DNA of 64,000 nucleotides from an uncultured Muribaculaceae bacterium (GTDB lineage: Bacteria; Bacteroidota; Bacteroidia; Bacteroidales; Muribaculaceae), in the NCBI GenBank assembly GCA_910579995.1, contig CAJTWH010000018.1, positions 1 through 64,000 on the forward strand, in the 5' to 3' direction. Within the stretch, counting starts at the first letter, position 1; each line of letters begins with the position of its first letter. The position numbers and the translations under genes were made by a program. The notes under the pieces were generated by a model that was given only the letters and a program-made list of their open reading frames with translations, had not been told where the DNA came from and did not search any database. Below, piece after piece: positions 8,033 through 17,241 of the stretch.

Positions 8033-10641
8033 TTTCCTGTGAGTATGGTGCGGATGTCGTGGAGCTTGGTGAGGGCTTCGAGGGGAGTGAGATTGTTGAT
8101 GTCTACGCCGAGGAGTTCATCGCGCACCTGCGACAGCACAGGGTCGTCGAGCTGGAAGAACGACAGCTGCATACCGGCCTCGACAGCGGGCTGCTGAATG
8201 GCCACCTGCGGCTTGCCGGCGGTGGCAGAGGCTTGCTCAAGTTGCGCCAGCACCTGATTGGCGCGGCTCACAATGCTTGCGGGCATGCCGGCGAGCTTGG
8301 CCACATGTATACCGAAGCTGTGCTCGCTGCCGCCGCGGGCGAGCTTGCGGAGGAAGACCACCTTGCCGTCGATTTCTTTCACCGATACGTTGAAATTGAC
8401 AATGCGGCTGTAGGTTTTCTCCATGTCGTTGAGCTCATGGTAGTGGGTGGCGAAGAGGGTCTTGGGGTGGATGTCGGCGTATTCATGTATATACTCGACT
8501 ATCGCCCAAGCGATTGAAATGCCGTCGTAGGTAGAAGTGCCGCGGCCGAGCTCGTCGAAGAGGATGAGCGAGCGGCTGCTCATGTTGTTGAGGATAGAGG
8601 CGGCCTCGTTCATTTCCACCATGAATGTAGACTCACCGACAGAGATGTTGTCGCTCGCGCCGACGCGTGTGAAAATCTTGTCGACAACGCCTATCTTGGC
8701 GCTCTCGGCGGCGATAAAACAGCCAATCTGGGCCATGATGACATTGAGGGCCGTCTGGCGCAGGAGAGCCGACTTACCCGACATGTTGGGGCCGGTGATC
8801 ATCATCACCTGCGTGGTGTCGTTGTTGAGCTCAACGCTGTTGGTGATATACGGCTCGCCGGGAGGCAGCTGCTTCTCAATGACGGGGTGGCGCGCCTCGG
8901 TGAGACGCAGGTCGAGCGAGTCGTCGACCGTCGGGCGGTTGTAGCGGTTCTCGATTGAGACGCGAGTGAACGCGTTGAGCACGTCGAGCTTGGCGAGCAT
9001 GGAGGCATTGAGCTGCAGGGCGGGGATATACTGCGCCACGGCGGCCACGAGGTCGGCATAGAGGCGGGCTTCGAGAGCCTCTATCTTCTCCTGAGCGCCG
9101 AGGATTTTTTCTTCATACTCCTTTAGCTCGGGAGTGATATATCGCTCGGCATTTACGAGGGTCTGCTTGCGTATCCAGCCGGCGGGCACCTTTGCCTTGT
9201 GGGTGTTGGTCACCTCTATATAATAGCCGAAAATATTGTTGTAGCCTATTTTAAGAGAGGAAATGCCGGTCGCCTCGATCTCGCGTGCCTGAATCTTGGC
9301 AAGATAGTCCTTGCCCTCGTAGGCCATGGCGCGGAGATTGTCGAGGTCTTCGTTCACTCCATGGGCTATGATCTCGGTGCGGGCGGCAGCTCCGCCTACA
9401 TCCTCGCGGAGCTCGCGGGCTATGCGGGAGCATATAATCTCGCAGGGGTTGAGCTGCTCGCCTATCGCGGCAAGCTGAGGCTGACCGGAGCTCATGCACT
9501 GACGTTTGAGCGGCACGATGGCTGTGAGGGCGTTGCGCACCTGCAGGAGCTCGCGCGGGGCTATGCGCTCGCAGGCCACTTTGCTGACGAGGCGCTCGAG
9601 GTCGCCGATAGTCTTGAGATGTTCGAGCACATCGTCGCGGCGGTCGGGGTGGCGGAAGAAATGCTCCACGATGTCAAGGCGCTCGTTGATGGCCTTGGGG
9701 TCTTTGAGCGGCATTTGCAGCCAGCGGCGCAGCAGACGGGCACCCATCGGGGTGACGGTGCGGTCGATAACGCCGAGCAGGCTTTTTCCGTCGGGGTCGA
9801 GCGGTTCGAAAAGCTCGAGGTTGCGGATAGTGAAGCGGTCGAGCCTCACGTATTTGCTTGCCTCAATGCGGCTTATCGAGGTGATGTGCTGTATGTGGGT
9901 GTGCTGTGTGAGGTCGAGATAGTGAAGCACAGCACCGGCGGCGACGATGGCGGCCGGCATGCGGTCGATACCGAAGCCTTTGAGCGAGGCCGTTGCAAAC
10001 TGCTTGCGCAGGCGCTCGTCGGCGGCGGTAGTGGTGAAGAGCCAATCCTCAAGCTCGAATACCGGGCACTGATGAGTGAAATCGACGGCGGCACGGGCCT
10101 TGCTCCCGCGCTGCACAAGCAACTCCTTGGGCGCCATCGAGGTGAGAGTCTTGTCGATATATTCCACCGGTCCTTCGGTGGCGAGGAACTCGCCGGTGGA
10201 TATGTCGAGCAGGGCGAGACCCGAGACAGTCTTGCCGAAGTGGACGGCGGCGAGGAAATTGTTCTCGCGGCGCGAGAGCACATTATCGTTGAGAGCCACG
10301 CCGGGCGTCACAAGCTCGGTGATACCGCGCTTGACGAGTTTCTTTGTCAGCTTGGGGTCTTCGAGCTGCTCGCAGATAGCGACACGCTTGCCGGCGCGGA
10401 CAAGCTTGGGCAGATAGGTGTCGAGGGCATGATGGGGGAAGCCGGCCAGCTCCACATATTGGGCCGAGCCGTTGGCACGGCGGGTGAGAGTGATACCGAG
10501 AATCTCTGAGGCGATGATAGCGTCGTCGCTGAAAGTTTCATAGAAGTCACCTACACGGAAAAGGAGTATTGCGTCGGGATGTTTTGTCTTCATCTCGGCG
10601 TACTGCTTCATCAGCGGCGTCTCGACAATTTTCTTGGCCAT
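8029..10641 (-). CDS. mutS: DNA mismatch repair protein MutS
   Basis: The mismatch-recognition ATPase, 870 aa and full length. The N-terminal mismatch-binding GDFYETF motif (Phe33 and Glu35) is intact. The connector/lever region includes FGYYIEVT. The C-terminal ATPase has Walker A in TGPNMSGKSALLRQ (about 610) and the signature/Walker B in LFDELGRGTSTYDG. It lies between a membrane-protein gene (4 bp upstream) and the coupled GNAT gene. mutL is not in the window. No lesion was seen. Confidence 0.98.
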   Translation of the reverse strand: MAKKIVETPLMKQYAEMKTKHPDAILLFRVGDFYETFSDDAIIASEILGITLTRRANGSAQYVELAGFPHHALDTYLPKLVRAGKRVAICEQLEDPKLTKKLVKRGITELVTPGVALNDNVLSRRENNFLAAVHFGKTVSGLALLDISTGEFLATEGPVEYIDKTLTSMAPKELLVQRGSKARAAVDFTHQCPVFELEDWLFTTTAADERLRKQFATASLKGFGIDRMPAAIVAAGAVLHYLDLTQHTHIQHITSISRIEASKYVRLDRFTIRNLELFEPLDPDGKSLLGVIDRTVTPMGARLLRRWLQMPLKDPKAINERLDIVEHFFRHPDRRDDVLEHLKTIGDLERLVSKVACERIAPRELLQVRNALTAIVPLKRQCMSSGQPQLAAIGEQLNPCEIICSRIARELREDVGGAAARTEIIAHGVNEDLDNLRAMAYEGKDYLAKIQAREIEATGISSLKIGYNNIFGYYIEVTNTHKAKVPAGWIRKQTLVNAERYITPELKEYEEKILGAQEKIEALEARLYADLVAAVAQYIPALQLNASMLAKLDVLNAFTRVSIENRYNRPTVDDSLDLRLTEARHPVIEKQLPPGEPYITNSVELNNDTTQVMMITGPNMSGKSALLRQTALNVIMAQIGCFIAAESAKIGVVDKIFTRVGASDNISVGESTFMVEMNEAASILNNMSSRSLILFDELGRGTSTYDGISIAWAIVEYIHEYADIHPKTLFATHYHELNDMEKTYSRIVNFNVSVKEIDGKVVFLRKLARGGSEHSFGIHVAKLAGMPASIVSRANQVLAQLEQASATAGKPQVAIQQPAVEAGMQLSFFQLDDPVLSQVRDELLGVDINNLTPLEALTKLHDIRTILTGK

Positions 10642-10645
10642 CTGC

Positions 10646-10999
10646 TTATGAAATTTTCTGTTCGCGGTTAGGTATTGCGATTGATGTGTATGCCTGCAGG
10701 GCGGCGCCGGCGAGGGTAAAGGCTATCCAATCGCGCAGACCGGCCTGAGGATAGAAGAGGAAGAAAGCCGCCACGCAGAAAATTATTGCCTCCCACACCT
10801 CAAGACGGTAGAGGCGGCGCAGGCGCAGGTCGGTGCTCGTGCGGCGTTGCCAGAGGCGTGCCACGAGCAAAATCACCGCTCCGGCGCTGAAAACGTAGGG
10901 ATAGGCAGTCTGCGCCCACTCCAAAGATTTGAGGAAGAATGGCGTTATGGTAGCCAGCAATATGAGAATCAGGCCAAAAGGCGCCAAGAAATTTTTCAT
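10646..10999 (-). CDS. Small integral membrane protein, 117 aa
   Basis: Three to four transmembrane helices are apparent (about 4-22, 32-48, 68-86 and 90-105), with a basic cytosolic loop near 50-62. Bacteroidales often carry a similar small protein beside mutS, but I cannot name a function. The stop is 4 bp from the mutS start, so they share a transcript. A TACTTTTGC box ends two bases before the ATG, raising the possibility of a leaderless mRNA. Confidence 0.8.
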   Translation of the reverse strand: MKNFLAPFGLILILLATITPFFLKSLEWAQTAYPYVFSAGAVILLVARLWQRRTSTDLRLRRLYRLEVWEAIIFCVAAFFLFYPQAGLRDWIAFTLAGAALQAYTSIAIPNREQKIS

Positions 11000-11045
11000 T
11001 GCAAAAGTAGTTTAGTGTGGTTGGCGGGTTGTGGGTGGGTGTAAC

Positions 11046-11064
11046 ACGCGAGTTGCACTCGCGT
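11046..11064. repeat. CGCGAGTTGCACTCGCG palindrome
   Basis: This short palindrome has relatives at 52019-52042 and 63033-63057, each in an intergenic spacer. Confidence 0.45.
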
Positions 11065-11084
11065 CAGCGACAAAACTACCAACC

Positions 11085-11387
11085 TTATTCAAAAAGATAT
11101 ACATCCTCGCTCTGGCGCTTCATGCCATACTGCTCGCGCACCACCTGCTCCATAAGGTCGGGGTCGCCGGCAAGGCGCTCGTTGAGCTGCTGATAGTAGA
11201 GCATTGTATCGCGCTCGGCGGCGAGAGCATGCTCAAGGCTGTCAATCTTGCGGTCGTAGTCGATACTGCGGAAGACAGTGCTGTCGCCCGAGAAGATGAT
11301 ATATGCCACAGCAAGCAGGCACACTATCGTGGATACGGGCATGAAACGCTTGAGCCAAGCCCAGAGAGATTGTATTTTTTCGTTCAT
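11085..11387 (-). CDS. FtsB/DivIC-like septum formation initiator
   Basis: A 100-aa bitopic protein with a short cytosolic N-terminus, one transmembrane helix (about 15-34) and a periplasmic coiled coil (about 40-80), ending in the segment QVVREQYGMKRQSEDVYLFE. This matches the FtsB/DivIC family, which links FtsL and FtsQ in the divisome. It lies 6 bp after trmD and is probably co-transcribed with it. The family call is firm; the exact orthology label is not. Confidence 0.88.
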   Translation of the reverse strand: MNEKIQSLWAWLKRFMPVSTIVCLLAVAYIIFSGDSTVFRSIDYDRKIDSLEHALAAERDTMLYYQQLNERLAGDPDLMEQVVREQYGMKRQSEDVYLFE

Positions 11388-11393
11388 CGGATA

Positions 11394-12068
11394 TTATTTG
11401 AGGAGGTCGGGACGCAGGCGGGCAGTGCGCTCGAGCGACTGCTCATGACGCCATTCGTCGATTTTTGCCTGATGGCCGGAGAGGAGAATCGGCGGCACGG
11501 TCCAACCGTTGTAGTCGGCCGGGCGTGTATAGATGGGTGGTTCGAGCAGATTATCCTGAAAGGAGTCGGTGAGGGCGCTCTGCTCGTCGCCTATAGCGCC
11601 GGGGAGGAGGCGCACAATAGCGTCGGTGATAATGGCCGCCGGCATTTCTCCACCGGTAAGCACATAGTCGCCTATCGATATTTCTTTTGTAATAAGATGT
11701 TCGCGTATGCGATAGTCGATACCCTTGTAGTGGCCGCAAAGAATTATGATATTGTCGAGCATGGAGAGCGAGTTGGCCATCTGCTGGTTGAACACCTCGC
11801 CGTCGGGAGCGGTGAAAATCACCTCATCATAATCGCGCTCGGCCTTGAGGGCCGCAATGCAGCGGTCTACCGGCTCGATCTGTATGACCATGCCGGCCTC
11901 GCCGCCGAAGGGATAGTCATCGACCTTGCGATAGCGGTTGGTAGTATAGTCACGAAGATTATGCACCGCAATGGTACACAAGCCCTTATCTTGGGCTCGC
12001 TTGAGAATCGAGCAGCCAAGGGGCGACTCGAGCATTTCGGGCAATACTGTTATTATATCAATGCGCAT
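11394..12068 (-). CDS. trmD: tRNA (guanine-N1)-methyltransferase TrmD
   Basis: It methylates G37 of tRNAs using S-adenosylmethionine, preventing frameshifts. The 224-aa protein is full length. The SPOUT trefoil knot is visible in LCGHYKGIDYRIREH and IGDYVLTGGEMPAAIITDA, and the N-terminus MRIDIITVLPEML is typical. It is transcribed from a TTG-N20-TAACTTTG promoter at 12088-12118 and followed by the ftsB-like gene. Confidence 0.97.
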   Translation of the reverse strand: MRIDIITVLPEMLESPLGCSILKRAQDKGLCTIAVHNLRDYTTNRYRKVDDYPFGGEAGMVIQIEPVDRCIAALKAERDYDEVIFTAPDGEVFNQQMANSLSMLDNIIILCGHYKGIDYRIREHLITKEISIGDYVLTGGEMPAAIITDAIVRLLPGAIGDEQSALTDSFQDNLLEPPIYTRPADYNGWTVPPILLSGHQAKIDEWRHEQSLERTARLRPDLLK

Positions 12069-12087
12069 GTGATTAGCTTTTACTCTA

Positions 12088-12118
12088 CAAAGTTACGAAT
12101 TAGTCGTTGCTTACACAA
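12088..12118 (-). promoter_or_regulatory. trmD promoter
   Basis: TTG (12118-12116) and TAACTTTG (12095-12088) have the 23-base offset seen at other promoters in this window. Confidence 0.7.
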
Positions 12119-12157
12119 ATTATTTTTTGCAAGACGAAAAATAATCAACAACAACTA

Positions 12158-12189
12158 TTGACAAACTACAATTTAAATTGTATCTTTGC
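12158..12189 (+). promoter_or_regulatory. Promoter of the 12.2-13.1 kb gene pair
   Basis: TTG at 12158 and TATCTTTGC at 12181-12189 match the Bacteroidetes consensus. The ATG at 12214 is 25 bp downstream. Confidence 0.8.
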
Positions 12190-12213
12190 AATCAAAATCT
12201 AAAAACTACTGCA

Positions 12214-12645
12214 ATGAAGAAACTGACAGAAATGAGAAACCGCGACTTGACAGAGGCAGCCCGCCGATGTGCACAGCTCGCACGGCAACGCGGCCAAAAG
12301 CTAACCCTCGGCGAATTGATGGCAGCCGCAGCGGCCTGCCGCCCCAAACTCCATTATATAGAATATGAGACAGCCTCGCGCCGGCTTAAGCAGATCGAGC
12401 GCAAAGGGCTCGAGGCATGCGTACGGCCCGGGCCTGCCCGGCAGCAGTGGAAAGAACTCGCCGAGCAAGTGGCAGAGGCACGGGCCGCACGGCGCAAGCT
12501 TTCTTTCAGCCAAGCGCTCACCTTTGTGCTGCATTTCCGGCGCCCCTCGCGCTTCTATCTCACCCCCGCCTCAGTATTCAAGATCATCAGGCCGCACTTC
12601 ACATCAGTACTTGTAGAGTATAACCTTAAAAACCATATATCATGA
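12214..12645 (+). CDS. Hypothetical basic protein, 143 aa
   Basis: No family was recognised. The protein is Arg- and Ala-rich and predominantly helical, with a C-terminal segment RPSRFYLTPASVFKIIRPHF. It could bind nucleic acid, but no HTH is certain. The frame is open from 12178; the ATG at 12214 is chosen because the promoter -7 box ends at 12189. The stop overlaps the next start (ATGA), so the two genes form a coupled pair. Confidence 0.75.
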   Translation: MKKLTEMRNRDLTEAARRCAQLARQRGQKLTLGELMAAAAACRPKLHYIEYETASRRLKQIERKGLEACVRPGPARQQWKELAEQVAEARAARRKLSFSQALTFVLHFRRPSRFYLTPASVFKIIRPHFTSVLVEYNLKNHIS

Positions 12646-13082
12646 CAACGACAATTTCACTTTCATTGACCAACATCCTCGACCGCGTATATGCCCACAC
12701 CGCCGCACAGGTGGTGAGCACCGGCAGTACCCGCCCCGAAATCCTCGGCCGCGCCCACGCAGATATGCTCAAGGTGATCGTGCGCGACACCATCGCCGGA
12801 CTCGCCTTCACGGTAGCCCACCTTATAACAGACAGCAACATCGCCCAACTACCCATACCCGAAATCATATATCTTGAAATGTCGCTCCCCGACGACATCT
12901 CACAGCAAATGCTCTGCTCGGCATTGGAGACAGCAGTGGCAGCCGGCACACTGGCGCAGGCATGGAGCGGCAGCGACGGCCCGATGGCCGCACGATATGG
13001 CCGGGCATACGAGATAAGCCTCGAAACTTTGCGTCGGACAGCAGGAAAAGGCATACCCGGAAAGATAGCCCCTACAGCCTGA
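12642..13082 (+). CDS. Hypothetical protein, 146 aa
   Basis: No family was recognised. It is an Ala/Thr-rich soluble protein with likely helices near 15-60 and 75-105 and a Pro/Gly-rich C-terminus. It is coupled to the 143-aa gene by a 4-bp overlap. GC content matches the core genes, so there is no sign of recent transfer. The downstream spacer (13083-13230) carries several TTACA/TGTAACA-type short repeats of unknown meaning. Confidence 0.75.
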   Translation: MTTTISLSLTNILDRVYAHTAAQVVSTGSTRPEILGRAHADMLKVIVRDTIAGLAFTVAHLITDSNIAQLPIPEIIYLEMSLPDDISQQMLCSALETAVAAGTLAQAWSGSDGPMAARYGRAYEISLETLRRTAGKGIPGKIAPTA

Positions 13083-13235
13083 TTTGCGAGTACATTTCTG
13101 TTACATTACAATTACATTACACTCTTTGTAACAATCGTGTAACAATTTGTTAACGGTTTATCTATTTGATTTATAGTGTTTTATAAAGCCACGATGGTAA
13201 ATATTTTCAATTTCACATTTGTTAACATTAAAAAA

Positions 13236-13266
13236 TTGACAGGGCGCCGGAAGTCGAGTAATTTTG
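13236..13266 (+). promoter_or_regulatory. Promoter of ECF sigma gene
   Basis: TTG at 13236 and TAATTTTG at 13259 have a 23-base offset, leaving a leader of about 45 nt before the ATG at 13316. Confidence 0.7.
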
Positions 13267-13315
13267 AATCGTCAAACAAAAACAAAGACATCTAAACCCA
13301 CAAAATTTTACCACT

Positions 13316-13819
13316 ATGGCAAACGTTAAATTTCAGAGCAACTTGATGAACCTGCAGGCCAACCTGCTCAACTTCGCTTACATGCTTACATCGAACCGCG
13401 ATGACGCATACGACCTGCTGCAAGACACCACACTCAAGGCACTTGACAATGAAGAGAAATACGCAGAAGGAACAAACTTCAAAGGATGGGTGTTCACAAT
13501 CATGCGCAATATCTTCATCAACAACTACCGTCGCGGCGTCCGCTCGGCAACAGTAGTCGACACCACCGACAACCTCTACCACCTCAACCTCAGCCAAGAC
13601 AGCGGCCTCGACACCCCCGAAGAGAGCTACAGCGCCTCGGAAATCACCGACGCCATCAACTCGTTCTCCGACGAATACCGCATTCCTTTCTCAATGCACG
13701 TGGCCGGCTACAAGTATAATGAAATCGCCGAGCACATGGGCCTGCCCCTCGGCACAGTGAAGAGCCGCATATTCTTCGCCCGCCGCCGCCTTCAGGAGCG
13801 CTTCTCTGACTACCGTTGA
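13316..13819 (+). CDS. ECF-type RNA polymerase sigma factor
   Basis: A 167-aa group 4 sigma factor. Sigma region 2 covers about 8-75, with LLQDTTLKAL and the -10-recognition helix NFKGWVFTIMRNIFINNYRR. Sigma region 4 covers about 110-160, with the HTH NEIAEHMGLPLGTVKSRIFFARRRL. No anti-sigma gene is adjacent, so control may be transcriptional or by a distant partner. The gene stands alone between its own promoter and a strong terminator at 13958-13987. Confidence 0.93.
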   Translation: MANVKFQSNLMNLQANLLNFAYMLTSNRDDAYDLLQDTTLKALDNEEKYAEGTNFKGWVFTIMRNIFINNYRRGVRSATVVDTTDNLYHLNLSQDSGLDTPEESYSASEITDAINSFSDEYRIPFSMHVAGYKYNEIAEHMGLPLGTVKSRIFFARRRLQERFSDYR

Positions 13820-13957
13820 TACCTCCGCCATAGGGTAAAATTGACGGTAACGCGCCTCCCTCTATCACCAAAATTCATGGCCTAAGCCAAAGATTCAAGG
13901 AAACAATATAAAAATTACATACTTACATAAATACACATAGCATCTATAATTCCCCGG

Positions 13958-13987
13958 AGCGCGGCGCAAAAGCCGCGCTTTTTTTGC
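13958..13987 (+). terminator. Rho-independent terminator
   Basis: An 8-bp GC-rich stem (AGCGCGGC with GCCGCGCT), a 6-nt loop and a run of eight T residues. It ends the sigma-factor transcript. Confidence 0.85.
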
Positions 13988-14116
13988 CTTTACAAGAGAG
14001 CTGTACGCGGGCTGCGCACGCGCCGGCAACAAAACCTGCCACCCTGCAGTAATTCGCTGCCCACAACCCACCAACCACTCACCCAATATACCGATATTTT
14101 TTTGTAATTTTGCAGC

Positions 14117-15217
14117 ATGGCACAGGAGCGTGGTGATCTGAGGTCGCAGAGCCTTGACTTGCTGAGGTTTCCCTTGGCGCTGTTTGTCGTGGCCGTGCAT
14201 GTGTTCGCTCCCTTCCCCTTTATTGAGCATGATTTCGAGGCGGCACAGTGGCTTGAGCGTTTCGTGAGAGCTTTTATCAAAGACCAGAGTGTGCCGGTCT
14301 ATTTTTTCATTGCCGGCTATGTGTTTTTCTTGGGTATGCGTTTCAGCCTTGAGGCTTACCGGGGCAAGCTGCGGCGCAGGTGCAGTTCGCTTCTCATGCC
14401 CTACCTGATGTGGAATAGCGTGGCGCTGCTCTATCTTCTCAAGATTTTCATCACCGGGGGCGACGCGAGTCAGCTCAATCTGTCGCTGCAGGCGTTTCTG
14501 GAGAGTTTCTGGGACGACCGCTATGGCATTGTCCCCTACACGGCGGGGGCTGCCGACGGCACATTTCCTATCGACAAGCCGCTGTGGTTTGTACGCGACC
14601 TCATGCTTATGGCTCTCGCCTCGCCGGCCATACATGCAATCTACCGCATGGGGCAGCGGAGAGCGTCGGCTGTGCTTGGGGCGGCGACACTGATATGGGC
14701 ACTGCGCCTGCCACTGCCCGGGCATGCGCTCCAGCTGCTTGAGGCTTTTGTATTTTTCGCTTGGGGAGGCCTGCTGAGCTATCACAAGCGCGATATGATG
14801 ATTGAATTCCGCCGCTTTCTCCTTCCGTCGGCAGTGCTCTACCCTGCCGTTGCCTTGACAATTTTCATCCTCAGCCCGGCATGGCCGCAGACGACAGCAT
14901 ACATCAAAAGCGTCAATATCATAGTAGGGCTGTTTTTCTTCTACAATGTGGCGGCCTGGCTGCTTGAGAAGGGAATGTGCCGGGTGAGCAAATTTCTTGC
15001 CTCGGCCTCGTTTTTTATCTATTGCGGCCATTTCATATTGCTCGACCCGGTGACGCGTCGGCTATACGGGCTGCTCAGCCCGGAGAGCAACGCCGGAATC
15101 ACGGCCTTCTACCTCGCAAGCTATGCCTGCATAGTATTTCTGCTGTTGGGAGGCTATGCTCTGCTGCGGCGCTTTGCCCCGCGCATACTCAGGCTCTTCA
15201 CCGGCGGGCGGCTATAG
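14117..15217 (+). CDS. Acyltransferase 3 family membrane protein
   Basis: A 366-aa integral membrane O-acyltransferase. The N-terminal signature has SLDLLRFPLALFVVAVHVF with the conserved His, followed by about ten membrane segments including VPVYFFIAGYVFF. This family acetylates or succinylates surface polysaccharides and lipids; the substrate is not evident. The TAATTTTG box (14105-14112) ends 4 bp from the ATG, so the mRNA may be nearly leaderless. It converges on the Ig-like lipoprotein gene. Confidence 0.88.
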   Translation: MAQERGDLRSQSLDLLRFPLALFVVAVHVFAPFPFIEHDFEAAQWLERFVRAFIKDQSVPVYFFIAGYVFFLGMRFSLEAYRGKLRRRCSSLLMPYLMWNSVALLYLLKIFITGGDASQLNLSLQAFLESFWDDRYGIVPYTAGAADGTFPIDKPLWFVRDLMLMALASPAIHAIYRMGQRRASAVLGAATLIWALRLPLPGHALQLLEAFVFFAWGGLLSYHKRDMMIEFRRFLLPSAVLYPAVALTIFILSPAWPQTTAYIKSVNIIVGLFFFYNVAAWLLEKGMCRVSKFLASASFFIYCGHFILLDPVTRRLYGLLSPESNAGITAFYLASYACIVFLLLGGYALLRRFAPRILRLFTGGRL

Positions 15218-15223
15218 CTGAGG

Positions 15224-17221
15224 TCAACGACCGAGGTTCATGCGGCGTTCGCGCGAATTGGGGTCACCGAAAGGATCGTAGAAATCATCCTGTTCCTCTT
15301 CTTTTTCTTCTTCGGGTGCTTTTTCACCGCGCTTGAGCTTAGGCCTGTTTTTCTTTATGGCGTAGGGCTTCTGCTTGTCGATTGGCAACTCGGTGATATC
15401 CCAAGTCTGCTCTACGTCCCAGTTTTTCTTAAGGTCGAGTTTCTTGGCGAAATAATATACCTCTTCGGGCTGGAGGGAGTCGACGGGGTTGCCGGTATCC
15501 CACTTGCCGTTGAGATTATCATCGATAAAGAGGCGCAGATAGTAAGTGCCCGGCGCGAGGAGCTTGAACGAGGCCACGCTCTGCCCCACCGGCTTGACGG
15601 TGCGATAGACCGGGGCGTCGCTGTTGTTGAGCAATTCGAGCACGGCCGGGACTGAGTCGAGGTCGACAAGCGTGATGTTGAGATTTGAATAATCTTCGAG
15701 CTGCTTGGCCGTTATCTCCTGCTTGAACGGACGGTTGAACGGGCCATAGATACTGCGCAGCGCCATGGTATCGACTGTGAATTTATACTTTGCGCCGGGA
15801 GTCCAGTTTACATCGATATTCGAGCGCAGAAGCGGGTTGAGACTGTCGGGGTGGATTGTAAAAGGCAGAGGTTTCCACAATGTATCCACCATCATCTCCA
15901 AATGTATGCCGGCGGTATCGAGCGACTCAAGAGGTAGGTTCGTCTCGAACACGAGAGGCTGCCCGAGCTGCTGCTGCGCACCGCTGCGGAGGGTGAACTG
16001 CAGATACTCGAAATCGGGAGGAGGCAGGAATGTGGTGTCTCCGGTGATTGAATCGACGGTGAAACGCGGCGCTTCGTCCTCATCTTTTTTCTTATCCTTT
16101 TTCTTTTTGTTCTTATCAGGATTCTTGTAGAAAAAGCGCAGGGTGTCGGATGTCCACACAAGCTGCTCGAGGCTGTCGAGCTTCTGATATCTTACGGCGA
16201 GGCGCAGGGAGTCGGCCTGCGACACCATGGCGGTATCGGCAATCCAGTATGTGAGTGAGTCGCCGGTGAGGTTGGGGTGCATGAGCGCCCACTCCTTGTC
16301 GGTGCGGCCAATGCCGGGGGCGCCGTCTACGATAGTCAGCTCCGGGAGGGAATCCTGCGGAGCGCCGAATATCAATGATATGCGGCGGGCGTCGAGGCGC
16401 TTGTAGTCGGCGATATACGGCTGACGGTAGTTGACGTTGAACCATGTCAACAGTATATCGTTGGGCAGGAAGCGTATGCCGTCGCGGTGCACGAGCGAGT
16501 CTTCGCCGGTGGAAGAGTAGAGGGTATCGGTAATCTCAATGCGCTCCACCGAGGGGGTGATGAGGCTATCGTAGAAGGCGATGTCCTCGGAGCGGTCCCA
16601 ATGATAGTCGCGGTTGATGTCGTTGAGGGCGAAAATTCGGTATTGTCCGTGGGGCAGATTGCGGATAGTGAACTGTCCGAGCTGATTTGTGCGGGCGATT
16701 CGGTCGAGGGGCAATGTTGTGAGGGTGGTGTCGGCGAAAGTCTCGGCTGAATATACTCCTACAAGCATACCTTGCGCCGGCTCGAGATTCTCGGCCTGTA
16801 GAACCATGCCTGATATACGCAGAGAGTCGAGGGCGTCGCCGGTAGAGAAGTCGAGGGCAAAACCGTCGAGCACATTGCCTTCGTTTAGGTCTTTGATGGC
16901 GTCGCCGAAGTCGATGGTATATGTGGTATTGGGGCGGAGTGTGTCGCGGAAATCCACCGTGAGGTTGCGGCCGTTGGAGCTTACCTGCGGAGGAGTCTTC
17001 TGCGCCGGCGACACCACTACTTTGTTGAATGCGTCTTCAAGCTGTATGTTCTCGTCGAAAGTCACCGACATGCGTGTGCGGTCTACATTACGGGCACCCG
17101 GAGCCGGATTGGAGCGCACGAACTTCGGGGGCAGCTCATCGCGGGCACCGCCTTCGGGGCGTCCCATGCTCGCACATGCGGCAAGGAGGCACGCAAGCAC
17201 GCACCACAGGAGCAGACGCAT
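15224..17221 (-). CDS. Ig-like domain (Big_5/SbsA-type) lipoprotein
   Basis: A large outer-surface lipoprotein of about 665 aa. The signal sequence ends in the lipobox LLAAC, with the lipidated Cys near residue 16. A bacterial Ig-like domain follows directly (about 30-130, with PPKFVRSNPAPGARNV and TYTIDFGDAIKDLN), then a carboxypeptidase-regulatory-like beta domain (about 135-210) and a long beta-rich remainder with a Lys-rich linker. The frame is open from 17242; the ATG at 17221 gives the tidier signal peptide. It lies 20 bp downstream of the polyprenyl synthase gene. Confidence 0.85.
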   Translation of the reverse strand: MRLLLWCVLACLLAACASMGRPEGGARDELPPKFVRSNPAPGARNVDRTRMSVTFDENIQLEDAFNKVVVSPAQKTPPQVSSNGRNLTVDFRDTLRPNTTYTIDFGDAIKDLNEGNVLDGFALDFSTGDALDSLRISGMVLQAENLEPAQGMLVGVYSAETFADTTLTTLPLDRIARTNQLGQFTIRNLPHGQYRIFALNDINRDYHWDRSEDIAFYDSLITPSVERIEITDTLYSSTGEDSLVHRDGIRFLPNDILLTWFNVNYRQPYIADYKRLDARRISLIFGAPQDSLPELTIVDGAPGIGRTDKEWALMHPNLTGDSLTYWIADTAMVSQADSLRLAVRYQKLDSLEQLVWTSDTLRFFYKNPDKNKKKKDKKKDEDEAPRFTVDSITGDTTFLPPPDFEYLQFTLRSGAQQQLGQPLVFETNLPLESLDTAGIHLEMMVDTLWKPLPFTIHPDSLNPLLRSNIDVNWTPGAKYKFTVDTMALRSIYGPFNRPFKQEITAKQLEDYSNLNITLVDLDSVPAVLELLNNSDAPVYRTVKPVGQSVASFKLLAPGTYYLRLFIDDNLNGKWDTGNPVDSLQPEEVYYFAKKLDLKKNWDVEQTWDITELPIDKQKPYAIKKNRPKLKRGEKAPEEEKEEEQDDFYDPFGDPNSRERRMNLGR

Positions 17222-17241
17222 GTAGAAAGCGGGGCGGTCCA

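Noticed and set aside
9199..10509. 436-aa open frame opposite mutS
   Set aside because: Shadow of mutS codon usage; low-complexity Gly/Val/Glu composition and no motifs.
13895..15031. 378-aa minus-strand frame overlapping the acyltransferase gene
   Set aside because: The plus-strand frame encodes a clear acyltransferase 3 protein; the minus frame crosses the sigma-gene terminator and looks like non-coding composition.
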